The position numbers and the translations under genes were made by a program. DNA of 64,000 bases, taken from contig NZ_JGVU02000007.1 in NCBI RefSeq assembly GCF_000708755.2, positions 1 to 64,000 of the forward strand. Direction: 5' to 3'. Origin of the DNA: Metabacillus indicus LMG 22858 (GTDB taxonomy: Bacteria; Bacillota; Bacilli; Bacillales; Bacillaceae). Position 1 is the first letter of the stretch. Each line of letters begins with the position of its first letter. Positions 26,967 to 35,993 of this stretch are shown here, piece after piece. The notes beneath the pieces are model-generated. The model did no database searches. It was not told the origin of the DNA and worked only from the letters and a program-made list of their open reading frames with translations.

Positions 26967-27176
26967 CTATTTTTTATCAAGATCACTTATTTCTCTTTCA
27001 ATAAGAGATATTGAAATACTAAATGCTTCTAACCGTCTTTTAGCCAGGGTAATTTGAGATTTATATCGGTCAGGATTTTCTTTGCCTTCCAGCGTTTTTA
27101 CTGTTTCTTTTAGTTTGTGTATAGTTGATTCAATTTGACGTTTTGCTTCAATTAATTCAGATACCTGAAATTCCAA
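26967..27176 (-). CDS. Small coiled-coil protein of unknown function
   Basis: A 69-residue, almost wholly helical and charged protein (EAKRQIESTIHKLKETVKTL), probably a coiled coil. I do not recognise the family. The start was placed at TTG 27176 because AAGGAGGG lies eight bases upstream; the longer ATG reading to 27251 has no ribosome site. An overlapping 50-codon frame on the same strand (27157-27309, beginning MGSSRWRSTKRKKELKQQ) lacks a ribosome site and is probably not a gene. Confidence 0.55.
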   Translation of the reverse strand: MEFQVSELIEAKRQIESTIHKLKETVKTLEGKENPDRYKSQITLAKRRLEAFSISISLIEREISDLDKK

Positions 27177-27352
27177 TTGAATTTCCCTCCTTTTTGTAAC
27201 TTTCTTTCTTATTTCTAATTTGATAAATAGCTGCTTCAGGCGGAGTTTCATTAAGTTGCTGTTTTAGCTCTTTTTTCCTTTTCGTTGATCTCCACCTGCT
27301 GCTTCCCATTACTTTTTTATCCAATACTCACTTCCATCGGGTTTACGGTCCA

Positions 27353-27523
27353 CTATTCCCTAATAATATTCCACATCGTCCAAGCTATACTGGCGGGTCC
27401 CATTTCATAATCCTCTAATTCAGGCCAATCCGCAAACCAGACACCTTCCTTTTCGTGAATGCCCAGACCTTTTAAAAAACTGCACCACAAATCAAGTGAA
27501 GCCTCAGTATAACAAACGTTCAT
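27353..27523 (-). pseudogene. Possible gene fragment (56 codons)
   Basis: An open frame on the minus strand encodes 56 residues rich in Trp, Glu and Asp (for example GVWFADWPELEDYE and ASIAWTMWNIIRE). Composition looks protein-like, but there is no ribosome site ahead of the ATG at 27523 and no recognisable family. It ends a few bases before further decayed-looking frames. I read it as the C-terminal remnant of a larger gene, or an orphan small gene. Confidence 0.35.
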
Positions 27524-27599
27524 TAAATTAGTATAACTAATTACAAACGTTTTGTTTGGTATAAGTCAATGATATACATTGGTGTTTTTATTTTCTGCA

Positions 27600-27898
27600 A
27601 TAACTGCCATCAACCAAGTGAAATCCTCCGTTAATGGTTTGATTCTCTGACATAAGTACCACCGAGCTAGCGAGAGCCGCCGTTGGTGGTCTTATTCTCT
27701 TCTATAAGTACCACCAACCAAACGAAATCCTCACTTGAGGGTTCCTTTCTCCCCGATAAGTACCACCAACCAAGCGATATCCGCTGTTGTTGGTTCCATT
27801 CTCCCTGATAAGTACCACCAACCATACAAAATCCGCTGTTGATGGTTCCTTTCTCCCCGATAAGTACAACGAACTAAGCGATATCCGCTGCTTTTCTC
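27600..27898 (-). repeat. 52-bp tandem hairpin repeats, family A (array 2, six units)
   Basis: The motif ATAAGTACC (variants ATAACTGCC and ATAAGTACA) starts at 27600, 27652, 27704, 27756, 27808 and 27860, a spacing of exactly 52 bp each time. Read on the minus strand it is the same family as the arrays at 14.2 and 61.4 kb (core ACTTATCGGGGAGAA, then GGAACCATCAAC). Stems vary in a paired way: ACCATCAAC with GTTGATGG, and ACCACC with GGTGGT. It directly abuts the family B array. Confidence 0.92.
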
Positions 27899-28470
27899 TG
27901 AAGGACCATAAGCAACCTTGTTTTGACCCTTCAGCTCTGTTGGTTTGCTGTGAAGGGTCATATGCGTTCCTGTTTTGACCTTTCATCTCCTTTGATTTGC
28001 TGTGAAGGGTCATATGCCATCCTGTTTTGACCCTTCAGCTCTATTGGTTTGCTGTGAAGAGTCATATGCCATCCTGTTTTGACCCTTCAACTCTATTGGT
28101 TTCCTCTGAAGAATCATATGCACTCCTGTATTGACCCTTCAGCTCTGTTGGTTTCCTCTGAAGAGTCATATGCAACCCAGTTTTGACCCTTCACCTCTGT
28201 TGGTTTGCTCTGTATGGTCATATGCCATCATGTTTAGACCCTCCAGCTCTCTTGGTTTGCTATAAAGGGTCATATGCGACCTTGTTTTGACCCTTCACCT
28301 CTGTTGGTTTGCTCTGAAGAGTCATATGCAATCCTGTATTGACCCTTCAGCTCTCTTGGTTTGCTCTAAAGGGTCATATGCGACCCTGTTTTGACCCTTC
28401 ATCTCCTTTGATTTGCTCTGAAGAGTCACATGCGATCCTGTTTTGACCCTTCAGCTCTCATTTATTCAGC
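27899..28470 (-). repeat. 52-bp tandem hairpin repeats, family B (eleven units)
   Basis: TGAAGGGTC-type motifs start at 27899, 27951, 28003, 28055, 28107, 28159, 28211, 28263, 28315, 28367 and 28419, each exactly 52 bp apart. Each unit has the stem TGAAGGGTCA / TGACCCTTCA around a 15-nt loop, followed by a 17-nt spacer resembling GCTCTGTTGGTTTGCTG. Variants such as GAAGAGTC facing GACCCTTC keep G-U pairing only in minus-strand RNA. The sequence is unrelated to families A and C. No protein-coding frame survives, since the unit is not a multiple of three. Confidence 0.93.
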
Positions 28471-28485
28471 CCGCTCCCCCCACAA

Positions 28486-28523
28486 CAAAAAAAGACACCT
28501 CTCCACACAAGGGGAGAAGTGTT
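28486..28523 (-). terminator. Terminator of sspE
   Basis: On the minus strand the stem ACACTTCTCCCC / GGAGAGGTGT is followed by CTTTTTTTG, just after sspE and before the repeat arrays. Confidence 0.88.
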
Positions 28524-28548
28524 TCTTTTCGTTTTTTAAACGGTTCGA

Positions 28549-28734
28549 TTATGAGTTTTGGTTCTTTTTAGCTTCAGCTTGCTGGTTGTACTTCTTTACG
28601 TGTTGAGCGTCAGTCTCGCTTGCGAACTCAGCACCGTATTGTTGTTGACCTTGAGCAGCTTGAGCGTTTTGTTGTTTCACGTGTTGTGCGCTTGTGCCTG
28701 CTTGTGATTTGTTTGGTTGTTGTTGGTTTGCCAT
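28549..28734 (-). CDS. sspE: Gamma-type small acid-soluble spore protein SspE
   Basis: A 61-residue, Gln/Ala/Asn-rich protein with the gamma-SASP repeats TSAQHVKQQNAQAAQGQQQYG and ETDAQHVKKYNQQAEAKKNQ, including the E-F-A-S-E-T germination protease cleavage site. It is stored in the spore core and degraded to amino acids at germination. It is shorter than the B. subtilis protein (84 residues). The start is the ATG at 28734 with GGAGGTG six bases upstream. Position between fabL and ygaB matches B. subtilis. Expression in the forespore by sigma-G is expected from the family. Confidence 0.95.
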   Translation of the reverse strand: MANQQQPNKSQAGTSAQHVKQQNAQAAQGQQQYGAEFASETDAQHVKKYNQQAEAKKNQNS

Positions 28735-28817
28735 GTTTATCACCTCCACGAAATTTATCATGTCCCGGAGGTGATTTTTATATCCGCTTTTTTTTCGATC
28801 TTTTTTTCAGGATCGAT

Positions 28818-29582
<765 letters not shown>

Positions 29583-29659
29583 TTAAGTGCTGTAGTTCGT
29601 ATAGTTGCCCTTATTGTATCAAACAATAGGAAAAGCGAGTAGTAGAGGAGGAGTTCATC

Positions 29660-29884
29660 ATGTACGTAGGCAGAGATATGACGGAACTGTCAATGATGTC
29701 CATACACGAATGGAAAGACAGTGAGCTTGCATATTTTCACCACGGGCTTCAGCAGATGATGCCGTATTTAAACGCCGAGGGCCAGACGATCCACCGCGAA
29801 ATCATCGAGGAGATTGAAGCCCGCGGAGGCCTGAAGCGCGGCGAGGCGGATTACACCCACGGAACAAGAGTGAGCTATGATTGA
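29660..29884 (+). CDS. yfhS: YfhS family protein
   Basis: A 74-residue soluble protein (YVGRDMTELSMMSIHEWKDSELAYFHHGLQQ), with the same length and position as YfhS of B. subtilis, between fabL and mutY. The function is unknown. AGGAGGAG precedes the ATG. A two-way terminator separates it from mutY, which converges on it. Confidence 0.87.
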   Translation: MYVGRDMTELSMMSIHEWKDSELAYFHHGLQQMMPYLNAEGQTIHREIIEEIEARGGLKRGEADYTHGTRVSYD

Positions 29885-29917
29885 CAAAAATCCGGCCGCA
29901 TCCGGCCGGATTTTATT
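29885..29917. terminator. Two-way terminator between yfhS and mutY
   Basis: The nearly perfect palindrome AATCCGGCCG / CGGCCGGATT is flanked by A-runs and T-runs. Confidence 0.88.
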
Positions 29918-31007
29918 TATGCGCTTCTGTCATCTGATAAATTTTCTGATGGGAAACGGGAAAGGCATATTTCTGCATTTCTTCTTCTGTCACTTTTAAA
30001 AGGTTATTGGGGATGCTGCCCGGCTTCAGCTTTCCTGCATAGACAGAGATATTCCAGACGAGATGGGAAAAAATATGCTGAATGGTTCCTGACAAGGGTT
30101 CAAGCTCAGCATCTGCTTCATATTCCTCATGCAAGTACCTTACAAGCTGTTCTTTTTGAGAAAGCAGCTCCACTTCCGTCTCACAGTTCGGGAACTCCCA
30201 CAGATTTGCAAGGAGTCCGGATGACGGGCGTTTGTGAATATAGAAATTTCCTTCTGCGTCCTTTAATACAGCCGCCGCCATTGTTACCTGCCTTGGCTTT
30301 TTCTTTTTGCTTTTTACGGGAAGTTCCGTCTGAACGCCTTCTTCAAACGCCTGGCAATGTTCTCTTACAGGACAGATCAGGCAGGACGGGGACGTCGGCG
30401 TACATACGATTGCACCAAGCTCCATGAGCGCCTGATTAAATTCAGACGGCTGTTCTTTAGAAATGACTTCATAAAGAATCTTTTCAAAAATGGTCCTTGT
30501 CTTCGGTTTCGCGATGTCTTCCCAGATTGAAAGAATACGCGACATGACTCTCATGACATTTCCGTCAACAGCGGGCTCCGGCACCCCGTATGCGATGCTC
30601 AGGATTGCCCCTTTCGTATAGGGACCGACACCTTTCAGCTTACTGATTTCCTCAGGCGTATTCGGCACGATGCCTCCGTAAGTACTTACAACTTCTTTTA
30701 CCGCAGACTGAAGATTGCGGACGCGCGAGTAGTAGCCAAGTCCTTCCCACGCTTTCAGCACATCTTCCTCATCAGCAGCTGCAAGTGCTTCAAGTGTCGG
30801 AAATTTCTCCGTGAATTTCAGGAAATAAGGAATGACCGTGTCCACCCTTGTCTGCTGCAGCATGATCTCTGAGACCCATACTTTATATGGATCCTGGTCA
30901 AGCCTCCACGGCAGATCTCTTTTTTCGCGCAGGTACCATGAGATTAAGTCGCGCCTGAAATCTTCTATATGTAATGAGTGCAGATTCTTATCGGCTGCAT
31001 CAAGCAT
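29913..31007 (-). CDS. mutY: A/G-specific adenine glycosylase MutY
   Basis: A 364-residue base-excision repair enzyme that removes adenine mispaired with 8-oxoguanine. The helix-hairpin-helix is [18 protein letters not shown], the catalytic Asp is in [13 protein letters not shown], the 4Fe-4S cluster is in [17 protein letters not shown], and a C-terminal NUDIX-like domain recognises 8-oxoG. The start was set at the ATG at 31007, with AGGAAAG upstream; a version six residues longer is less likely. The gene is yfhQ in B. subtilis, in the same neighbourhood. Confidence 0.96.
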   Translation of the reverse strand: MLDAADKNLHSLHIEDFRRDLISWYLREKRDLPWRLDQDPYKVWVSEIMLQQTRVDTVIPYFLKFTEKFPTLEALAAADEEDVLKAWEGLGYYSRVRNLQSAVKEVVSTYGGIVPNTPEEISKLKGVGPYTKGAILSIAYGVPEPAVDGNVMRVMSRILSIWEDIAKPKTRTIFEKILYEVISKEQPSEFNQALMELGAIVCTPTSPSCLICPVREHCQAFEEGVQTELPVKSKKKKPRQVTMAAAVLKDAEGNFYIHKRPSSGLLANLWEFPNCETEVELLSQKEQLVRYLHEEYEADAELEPLSGTIQHIFSHLVWNISVYAGKLKPGSIPNNLLKVTEEEMQKYAFPVSHQKIYQMTEAHK

Positions 31008-31241
31008 ATTTATCTTTCCTCTCATGTTATTTTTATTGGATATTTGGGAAAATAAAAGGGTATCTTTGTTTTCAACCTAGAAATCATACAGCATTTATCC
31101 GTATTTAAAAAGGGAAAGCATGTTAGTGTTTGACTCTTTCATGCCGTTCCATGCAAAATGCCATATAGAGCACACTTATTCTTTTCAGAAGGGATAGGAA
31201 AAGCTCAGTCTTCATAAGAATGTGACAGGAGGTTTTGCAAA

Positions 31242-32222
31242 GTGGATACAGGCACACACGTTGTGATGGGCATTGCCCTTGGCGGACTTGCGACACTGGA
31301 TCCCGCTGTCGGTGCGGACCCGGTAACAGCCCAGGCAGTCATGATCGGAGCGATTGCCGGTTCACAGGCTCCTGATCTTGATACAGTACTCAAATTCCGA
31401 AATAACGCAAAATATATCCGCAATCACCGCGGCATCACCCATTCCATTCCGGCGGTGATTCTCTGGTCGGTGCTGATCACCGGCTTGCTGTACTGGTTCT
31501 ACCCCGGCTCTGATTTGCTGCATCTTGGGATGTGGACAACAATTGCGGTCGTTTTGCATGTATTCGTTGATATCTTCAACGCGTACGGCACACAGGCTCT
31601 GCGGCCGTTTTCCCACAAATGGGTGGCGCTCGGCATGATCAACACGTTTGACCCGATTCTGTTTGCCATATACTGTGTTGGCATCTTGTTCTGGGTTTTC
31701 GGCACACCAGCAGGGTACACGTTTCTGACCGTCTTTGTCATCGTCTTTTTCTATTACATTTTACGCTTCTTTATGAAAAGAAGCATTGTGAAAAAAATCC
31801 ATCAAAAATACAGCGAAGTGGAAAAAATCATCATTTCCCCGACGTTGAAATTCAGACGGTGGCGCGTGGCGATTATTACAAAATCCCATTTCTATGTGGG
31901 ACGGTCGCTGAACGGCAAACTAACGATACTTGATGAGTATGACCGAGTTCCCGTCCCTCAGACGGCAATCATTCAGGCAGCTGAAGAGGATGAAAACATC
32001 TCGGCCTTTCTGTCTTTTTCTCCCGTGTACCGGTGGGAAGTGGATGAGTATACAGACCACTATGAAGTGAAATTCATCGACCTGAGATACAGAAGCAAAG
32101 GCCATTACCCCTTTGTTGCGATCGTCCAGCTCGATCAGAACCTGAATATTGTCAGCTCCTATACAGGATGGATTTTCAGTGAAGAAAAGCTACGGAAAAA
32201 ATTAGACCTTTTGCCGGAATAA
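31242..32222 (+). CDS. yfhP: YfhP, YdjM/DUF457-type membrane protein
   Basis: A 326-residue protein. The first ~175 residues hold several membrane helices and the histidine/aspartate pattern of the membrane-bound metal-dependent hydrolase family (DTGTHVVMG, SQAPDLDTVL, NHRGITHSI). A long soluble C-terminal domain follows. The substrate is unknown. It begins at GTG with an AGGAGG site. Position beside mutY is conserved with B. subtilis. It is divergent from mutY and shares a two-way terminator with yfhJ. Confidence 0.9.
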   Translation: MDTGTHVVMGIALGGLATLDPAVGADPVTAQAVMIGAIAGSQAPDLDTVLKFRNNAKYIRNHRGITHSIPAVILWSVLITGLLYWFYPGSDLLHLGMWTTIAVVLHVFVDIFNAYGTQALRPFSHKWVALGMINTFDPILFAIYCVGILFWVFGTPAGYTFLTVFVIVFFYYILRFFMKRSIVKKIHQKYSEVEKIIISPTLKFRRWRVAIITKSHFYVGRSLNGKLTILDEYDRVPVPQTAIIQAAEEDENISAFLSFSPVYRWEVDEYTDHYEVKFIDLRYRSKGHYPFVAIVQLDQNLNIVSSYTGWIFSEEKLRKKLDLLPE

Positions 32223-32259
32223 AAAACTTGGCTCCCAAGAATGGGGCCAAGTTTTTTTA
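32222..32259. terminator. Two-way terminator between yfhP and yfhJ
   Basis: The stem AAAAACTTGGC / GCCAAGTTTTT has T-runs on both strands and overlaps the stop codon of yfhJ. Confidence 0.9.
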
Positions 32260-32526
32260 ATGGAGCATGCCGTCGCTGTCATTCAAAAGATGACTGTATT
32301 TCGGGTTCGTCGCCAAAAATTGATGCAGTTTGTCACCGTAGTTGACAATCCACTGCGTGACAATCTTCTCCGTCATGTTTTTCCCGCGGTACTTCTCCCC
32401 CGCTTTGGCGTACGTTGTCTCAAAATCATCCCACAGCAGTTCAACCCATGTTCTCGCCTTGTCATAGGACAGGGCAGGATTTTTTTCCATAAGCAGCCGG
32501 GCAAGCCGGTCGTGATACATTTCCAT
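32257..32526 (-). CDS. yfhJ: YfhJ family protein (WVELL domain)
   Basis: An 89-residue soluble protein with the hallmark KARTWVELLWDDFETTYAKAG that names the WVELL family. The role is unknown; the family is confined to Bacillus relatives. It sits beside sspK as in B. subtilis, on the opposite strand. Confidence 0.92.
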   Translation of the reverse strand: MEMYHDRLARLLMEKNPALSYDKARTWVELLWDDFETTYAKAGEKYRGKNMTEKIVTQWIVNYGDKLHQFLATNPKYSHLLNDSDGMLH

Positions 32527-32625
32527 TTTTCATCACCCCGTTCTGTTTATAGTTTTTGCGGAAGCATCACATACTATAAGTAGGCTTCGAATGAAGCTAG
32601 TTTAAACCCATTGGAGGTCATACGA

Positions 32626-32787
32626 ATGCGGAATAAAGCGAAAGACTTTCCGATCCAGTCAAGCAATAAGTTTGAAGGAGAGCCAAGAGCAAAAGATGAT
32701 TTCGCGTCCAAACGGGCCGACGGAACCATCAACACACATCCGCAGGAACGCATGAGAGCTTCCGGCGAGCGCGAAAATCAGTTTTAA
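32626..32787 (+). CDS. sspK: Small acid-soluble spore protein K
   Basis: A 53-residue protein ([20 protein letters not shown], then [20 protein letters not shown]) with the composition and motifs of SspK, a minor spore-core protein. TTGGAGG is ten bases before the ATG. Neighbouring yfhJ and yfhH match B. subtilis. It is made late in the forespore in related species. Confidence 0.93.
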   Translation: MRNKAKDFPIQSSNKFEGEPRAKDDFASKRADGTINTHPQERMRASGERENQF

Positions 32788-32819
32788 AAGACTGCACACA
32801 TTTTGCGGAGGTGCTTATA

Positions 32820-32978
32820 ATGGGGTCAACACATAAAAAGTTTTTTGAAAATCGAATGGCTAATCCTTTTCAGCAGCCTTGGGCCAACCCAAAGCATGCG
32901 CATGCGCAGGTAAACGGGCAGACGCAGCAGACTCAGGATTTAATCATTCTCGAGCGTCAGACACGAAAAAGATCATAG
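32820..32978 (+). CDS. YpzG-like small protein
   Basis: A 52-residue protein (MGSTHKKFFENRMANPFQQP) containing the conserved string QVNGQTQQTQDLIILE typical of YpzG-like proteins of Bacillus. GGAGG lies nine bases before the ATG. It follows sspK closely and may be a further late-sporulation gene; the function is unknown. A hairpin terminator follows. Confidence 0.8.
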   Translation: MGSTHKKFFENRMANPFQQPWANPKHAHAQVNGQTQQTQDLIILERQTRKRS

Positions 32979-32990
32979 GCTAAACGCATA

Positions 32991-33040
32991 ACGAATCATG
33001 CTGAATGAATCAGATTCAGCGTGGTTCGTTTTCTTCTTTT
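32991..33040. terminator. Two-way terminator between ypzG-like gene and yfhH
   Basis: ATGCTGAAT and ATTCAGCGT with outer ACGAA / TTCGT pairs form a long stem, T-rich on the plus-strand side. It overlaps the end of yfhH. Confidence 0.82.
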
Positions 33041-33357
33041 TTTCGGCCAAGCATTGAAATCGGTATTCCTTCCTCTTCTGAGTCCGGGGATTCAAGACGG
33101 TTCCCCCACGCAAATACACCATTCATGTAGTCAATTTTAAAGTATGAGCCCGGTGCACCTTCTATTTCATACACTTCCCCAGGCTTAAAATCATCTGGGT
33201 TAAGCAAATAGGCCTTTGCCATCGTAATCTTGCGGTCAAGCACCGCAAATTCATTGACCATGCCTAGCTGCTCGGCTTTGCGGGCTTTCTCGGAAAGAGC
33301 GGCGATTTCTGTTTTCAGTTCATATTCTGTCATCGTGCTGTAGCGTTTTGTCTGCAT
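33016..33357 (-). CDS. yfhH: YfhH family protein (DUF1811)
   Basis: A 113-residue cytosolic protein: a helical N-terminal half (MTEYELKTEIAALSEKARKAE), then a small SH3-like beta domain (GEVYEIEGAPGSYFKIDYMNGVFAWG). It is the YfhH/DUF1811 family of Bacillus, next to sspK and recX as in B. subtilis. The function is unknown. Confidence 0.9.
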   Translation of the reverse strand: MQTKRYSTMTEYELKTEIAALSEKARKAEQLGMVNEFAVLDRKITMAKAYLLNPDDFKPGEVYEIEGAPGSYFKIDYMNGVFAWGNRLESPDSEEEGIPISMLGRKKEENEPR

Positions 33358-33429
33358 GATGGTACTTCCTTTCTTTTTTGCCCTTTAAAAGGATAAAATA
33401 AATGTATGACATCTATAGGAGTGATTTTA

Positions 33430-34086
33430 ATGACAGCACTAGTCGTCACAGGTGCAGGCTCAGGACTCGGACGCTCACTCGCCTTGGCCTACAGCATAGA
33501 TTTTGACGAGATCATTCTTCTCGGGCGCAGCACGGAAAAGCTGCTGGAAACAAAACAGCTGCTGCCTGATAAGCAGGTATTTACATATGAGCTTGACATC
33601 AGGTCTCATGCGGAGATTGAACGGCTGACAGACACCCTCTTCAGCCGTCATCCTGTCACTGCGCTGATCAATAACGCAGGAGTGGGCCACTTTGGTCCAA
33701 TCACGGACATGCCCGCTGATCAAATCAAAGAAATGCTCGATACAAATGTGTTTGGCACCATTCTTTTAACACAGGCATTTCTAAAGCATTACATAGAAAA
33801 AGGAAAAATCGTGAACATTATCTCAACAGCAGGCCTCAGAGGAAAAGTGAATGAAAGTGCCTACTGCGCCTCCAAATTTGCCCTGAGAGGCTTTACTGAG
33901 AGCCTCGTAAAAGAATATGAGGGAACTGGCATCGTTCTGTCAGGAGCATACATGGGCGGCATGGACACACCGTTCTGGAACGAAAGCGATCATATTAAAG
34001 ATAAATCACGGCTCCGATCACCCGACGTTATTGCTGAAAAAATATACAGTCTTGATGACGGGAGATCTGAAATCATTGTGGAGTAG
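33430..34086 (+). CDS. Short-chain dehydrogenase/reductase (SDR) family oxidoreductase
   Basis: A 218-residue classical SDR: the cofactor motif VVTGAGSGLGRSLALA at the N terminus, NNAGVGHFGPI in the middle, the catalytic Ser in IISTAGLRG, and Tyr-x3-Lys in YCASKFALRGFTESL. It is shorter than the usual ~250 residues at the C terminus. The substrate is unknown. The start was set at 33430, where GGAGTG is correctly spaced. It converges with recX, leaving only five bases between stop codons. Confidence 0.9.
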   Translation: MTALVVTGAGSGLGRSLALAYSIDFDEIILLGRSTEKLLETKQLLPDKQVFTYELDIRSHAEIERLTDTLFSRHPVTALINNAGVGHFGPITDMPADQIKEMLDTNVFGTILLTQAFLKHYIEKGKIVNIISTAGLRGKVNESAYCASKFALRGFTESLVKEYEGTGIVLSGAYMGGMDTPFWNESDHIKDKSRLRSPDVIAEKIYSLDDGRSEIIVE

Positions 34087-34091
34087 GGCGT

Positions 34092-34904
34092 TCAGTCCTG
34101 CTCCTCTTCTTCATTCAGGAACCGTTCGATCATGTCTATCTGGAACCCTTTTCTGTACAGCGCCTGCTTCATCTTGAGACGGTATGCTGACGGCTTTTCT
34201 TTAGCGTACTTCCGCTGAAGTTTTTCTGCCTGCTTCACCAGAGACTGATATTCTTCATCATCATTGTTCTCATATGTCATTTCTTCCGTAACGATTGAAA
34301 TCACATCGAAATTGAATCCTTTTCGAAGAAGGGTCTGCTCTATCTTCTGCTTTGTCTGAACAGTGGAGCTTTTTGCTTCTTTTCTTACCGTTTTCTCGGC
34401 ATGGACCATTGCCTGTTCAATCTGATCCTCTTTTGTATACTGCTCCAACGCCTTTTCCGCCGTTACTTTATCAATGCCTTTTAAGGAAAGCTCCCTTTTA
34501 ATTACACCCGGTCCTTTTCCCCCGGTTTTCCAGTGTGTCCGCACAAATGCATCCGCGAATTCACTGTCATTTACGTATTTATAATGCCGAAGCTGATGGA
34601 TGACCTCTGTCACAACCGATTCGGGGTATTCTTTTTTCAAAAGCATATCGGCCGTTTCCTTCTCGGATCTCATTCTGAATCCGAGAAATTCAATCGCTTT
34701 GTTAAACGCCTTTTTGACCGAATCCCCGTACTGGATCTCGAGGATTTCCATCTCATCCAGTTCAAGCCCTTTTTTCAGGCCATACTTCAATAGAATGTTC
34801 TGGTCGACGCTGAAGGCGAATTTTTCACCTTTGCCATCATTCAAAAACACATTAAACCGTTCTTCACTGCTCTTTTGAGTCGTTATTTTCGATATTGTTG
34901 GCAT
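34092..34904 (-). CDS. recX: Recombination regulator RecX
   Basis: A 270-residue, helix-rich protein made of repeated three-helix units (FLGFRMRSEKETADMLLKKEYPESVVTEVIHQL, with later copies). RecX modulates RecA filaments during homologous recombination. The start was set at the ATG at 34904 with GGAGGTG six bases before it; a 14-residue longer reading is unlikely. B. subtilis recX (yfhG) lies in the same position beside yfhF and yfhH. Confidence 0.95.
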   Translation of the reverse strand: MPTISKITTQKSSEERFNVFLNDGKGEKFAFSVDQNILLKYGLKKGLELDEMEILEIQYGDSVKKAFNKAIEFLGFRMRSEKETADMLLKKEYPESVVTEVIHQLRHYKYVNDSEFADAFVRTHWKTGGKGPGVIKRELSLKGIDKVTAEKALEQYTKEDQIEQAMVHAEKTVRKEAKSSTVQTKQKIEQTLLRKGFNFDVISIVTEEMTYENNDDEEYQSLVKQAEKLQRKYAKEKPSAYRLKMKQALYRKGFQIDMIERFLNEEEEQD

Positions 34905-35067
34905 AGGACACCTCCCCTTTATTTTATCACATTTCCCTTTTTGCACCTTTTAAAAAGAACTGCTGCATACTGAACCAAAAAACTTTCCGGAGCAGAGCAT
35001 ATTAAAAAGGATTATCGGGGTTTGAGTGCTGAATTATAAGGAAAGAGAATAACAAGGAGTGATGACC

Positions 35068-35964
35068 GTGAAAATAGCAATCGCAGGCGGAACGGGCTTT
35101 GTCGGAAACGAGCTGACCGACTATCTCGCTGAAAACGGAAATGAAGTGCTGATTTTAACCAGATCGAAAAAAGAAAGCGATAAAAGCGGCGTCCGGTTTG
35201 TTGAATGGATGACAGACGGCGCTGCTCCTGAAAAAGAACTTGAGGGCATTGATGCCTTTATCAACCTTGCAGGCAAATCCATCAACGACAGATGGACGGA
35301 GGAAAATAAAAAAGAAATCGTTGAAAGCAGAATCAAAACAACCCGTGAAGTATACAGAATCATTGACAATCTCCAGAAAAAACCTGAAGTCCATGTAAAC
35401 GCAAGCGCTGTCGGCATATACGGAACGTCGGAAACCGAGACCTTTACGGAAGAATCCGCACCTGGCGCTACTGATTTTCTGTCAGAGACCGTCATGAAAT
35501 GGGAGCAGGAAGCAGCGGAAATCGGAAAACTTGGTGTCCGCACCGTTTTTGTCCGCTTCGGGATCATTCTCGGTGACAAAGGGGCTCTTCCAGCCATTCT
35601 TCTTCCATATAAATTATTTGCGGGAGGGACAGTGGGCTCAGGCACACAATGGATGTCATGGGTTCATATACATGATGTAGTGAGACTTATTGATTTCGTG
35701 ATGAAAGACAGCACAATAGAAGGCCCCGTGAATGCCGTTTCTCCAAATCCAGTGCAGATGAAGGAATTCGGGAAAACCGCTGCAAAAGTGATGAACCGCC
35801 CCCACTGGATTCCTGCACCGGGCTTCGCACTGAAACTGGCGCTTGGGGAGCGAAGCATCCTCGTCCTTGAAGGGCAGCGCGTCATTCCAAAAGCAGCTGC
35901 AGAAAACGGCTTTACTTTTACATTTCCAATACTAGAGAATGCTTTGTCAGACTTATTAAAATAA
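35068..35964 (+). CDS. yfhF: YfhF, TIGR01777-type NAD-dependent epimerase/dehydratase
   Basis: A 298-residue extended-SDR protein: the nucleotide motif KIAIAGGTGFVGNELTDYLAENG, then NLAGKSINDRWTEENK and the family-specific NASAVGIYG and RFGIILGDKGALPA strings, with a C-terminal DUF1731-like segment (VIPKAAAENGFTF). The substrate is unknown. The start is most likely GTG at 35068, eight bases after AAGGAG; the GTG at 35059 and ATG at 35062 overlap that site. Confidence 0.92.
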   Translation: MKIAIAGGTGFVGNELTDYLAENGNEVLILTRSKKESDKSGVRFVEWMTDGAAPEKELEGIDAFINLAGKSINDRWTEENKKEIVESRIKTTREVYRIIDNLQKKPEVHVNASAVGIYGTSETETFTEESAPGATDFLSETVMKWEQEAAEIGKLGVRTVFVRFGIILGDKGALPAILLPYKLFAGGTVGSGTQWMSWVHIHDVVRLIDFVMKDSTIEGPVNAVSPNPVQMKEFGKTAAKVMNRPHWIPAPGFALKLALGERSILVLEGQRVIPKAAAENGFTFTFPILENALSDLLK

Positions 35965-35993
35965 CGATCGGACACTCAGAATAGGAGTTTGCC

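Noticed and set aside
27157-27309. A 50-codon frame overlapping the small coiled-coil gene
   Set aside because: There is no ribosome site, and the overlapping frame has a better-placed one at TTG 27176.
27702-28013. Open frames through the 52-bp arrays (also 61255-61548 and 14173-14367), suggesting repeat proteins
   Set aside because: The unit is 52 bp, not a multiple of three, so each repeat would be read in a different frame. There are no ribosome sites, and stops appear as soon as a unit changes.
27600-28470. CRISPR array
   Set aside because: Units are contiguous and the spacers between hairpins are themselves conserved. There are no unique spacers and no cas genes.
31120-31197. A 25-codon frame starting MLVFDSFMPFHAKCHIEHTY ahead of yfhP
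   Set aside because: It has a passable ribosome site but no recognisable family, and nothing links it to yfhP control; too weak to list.
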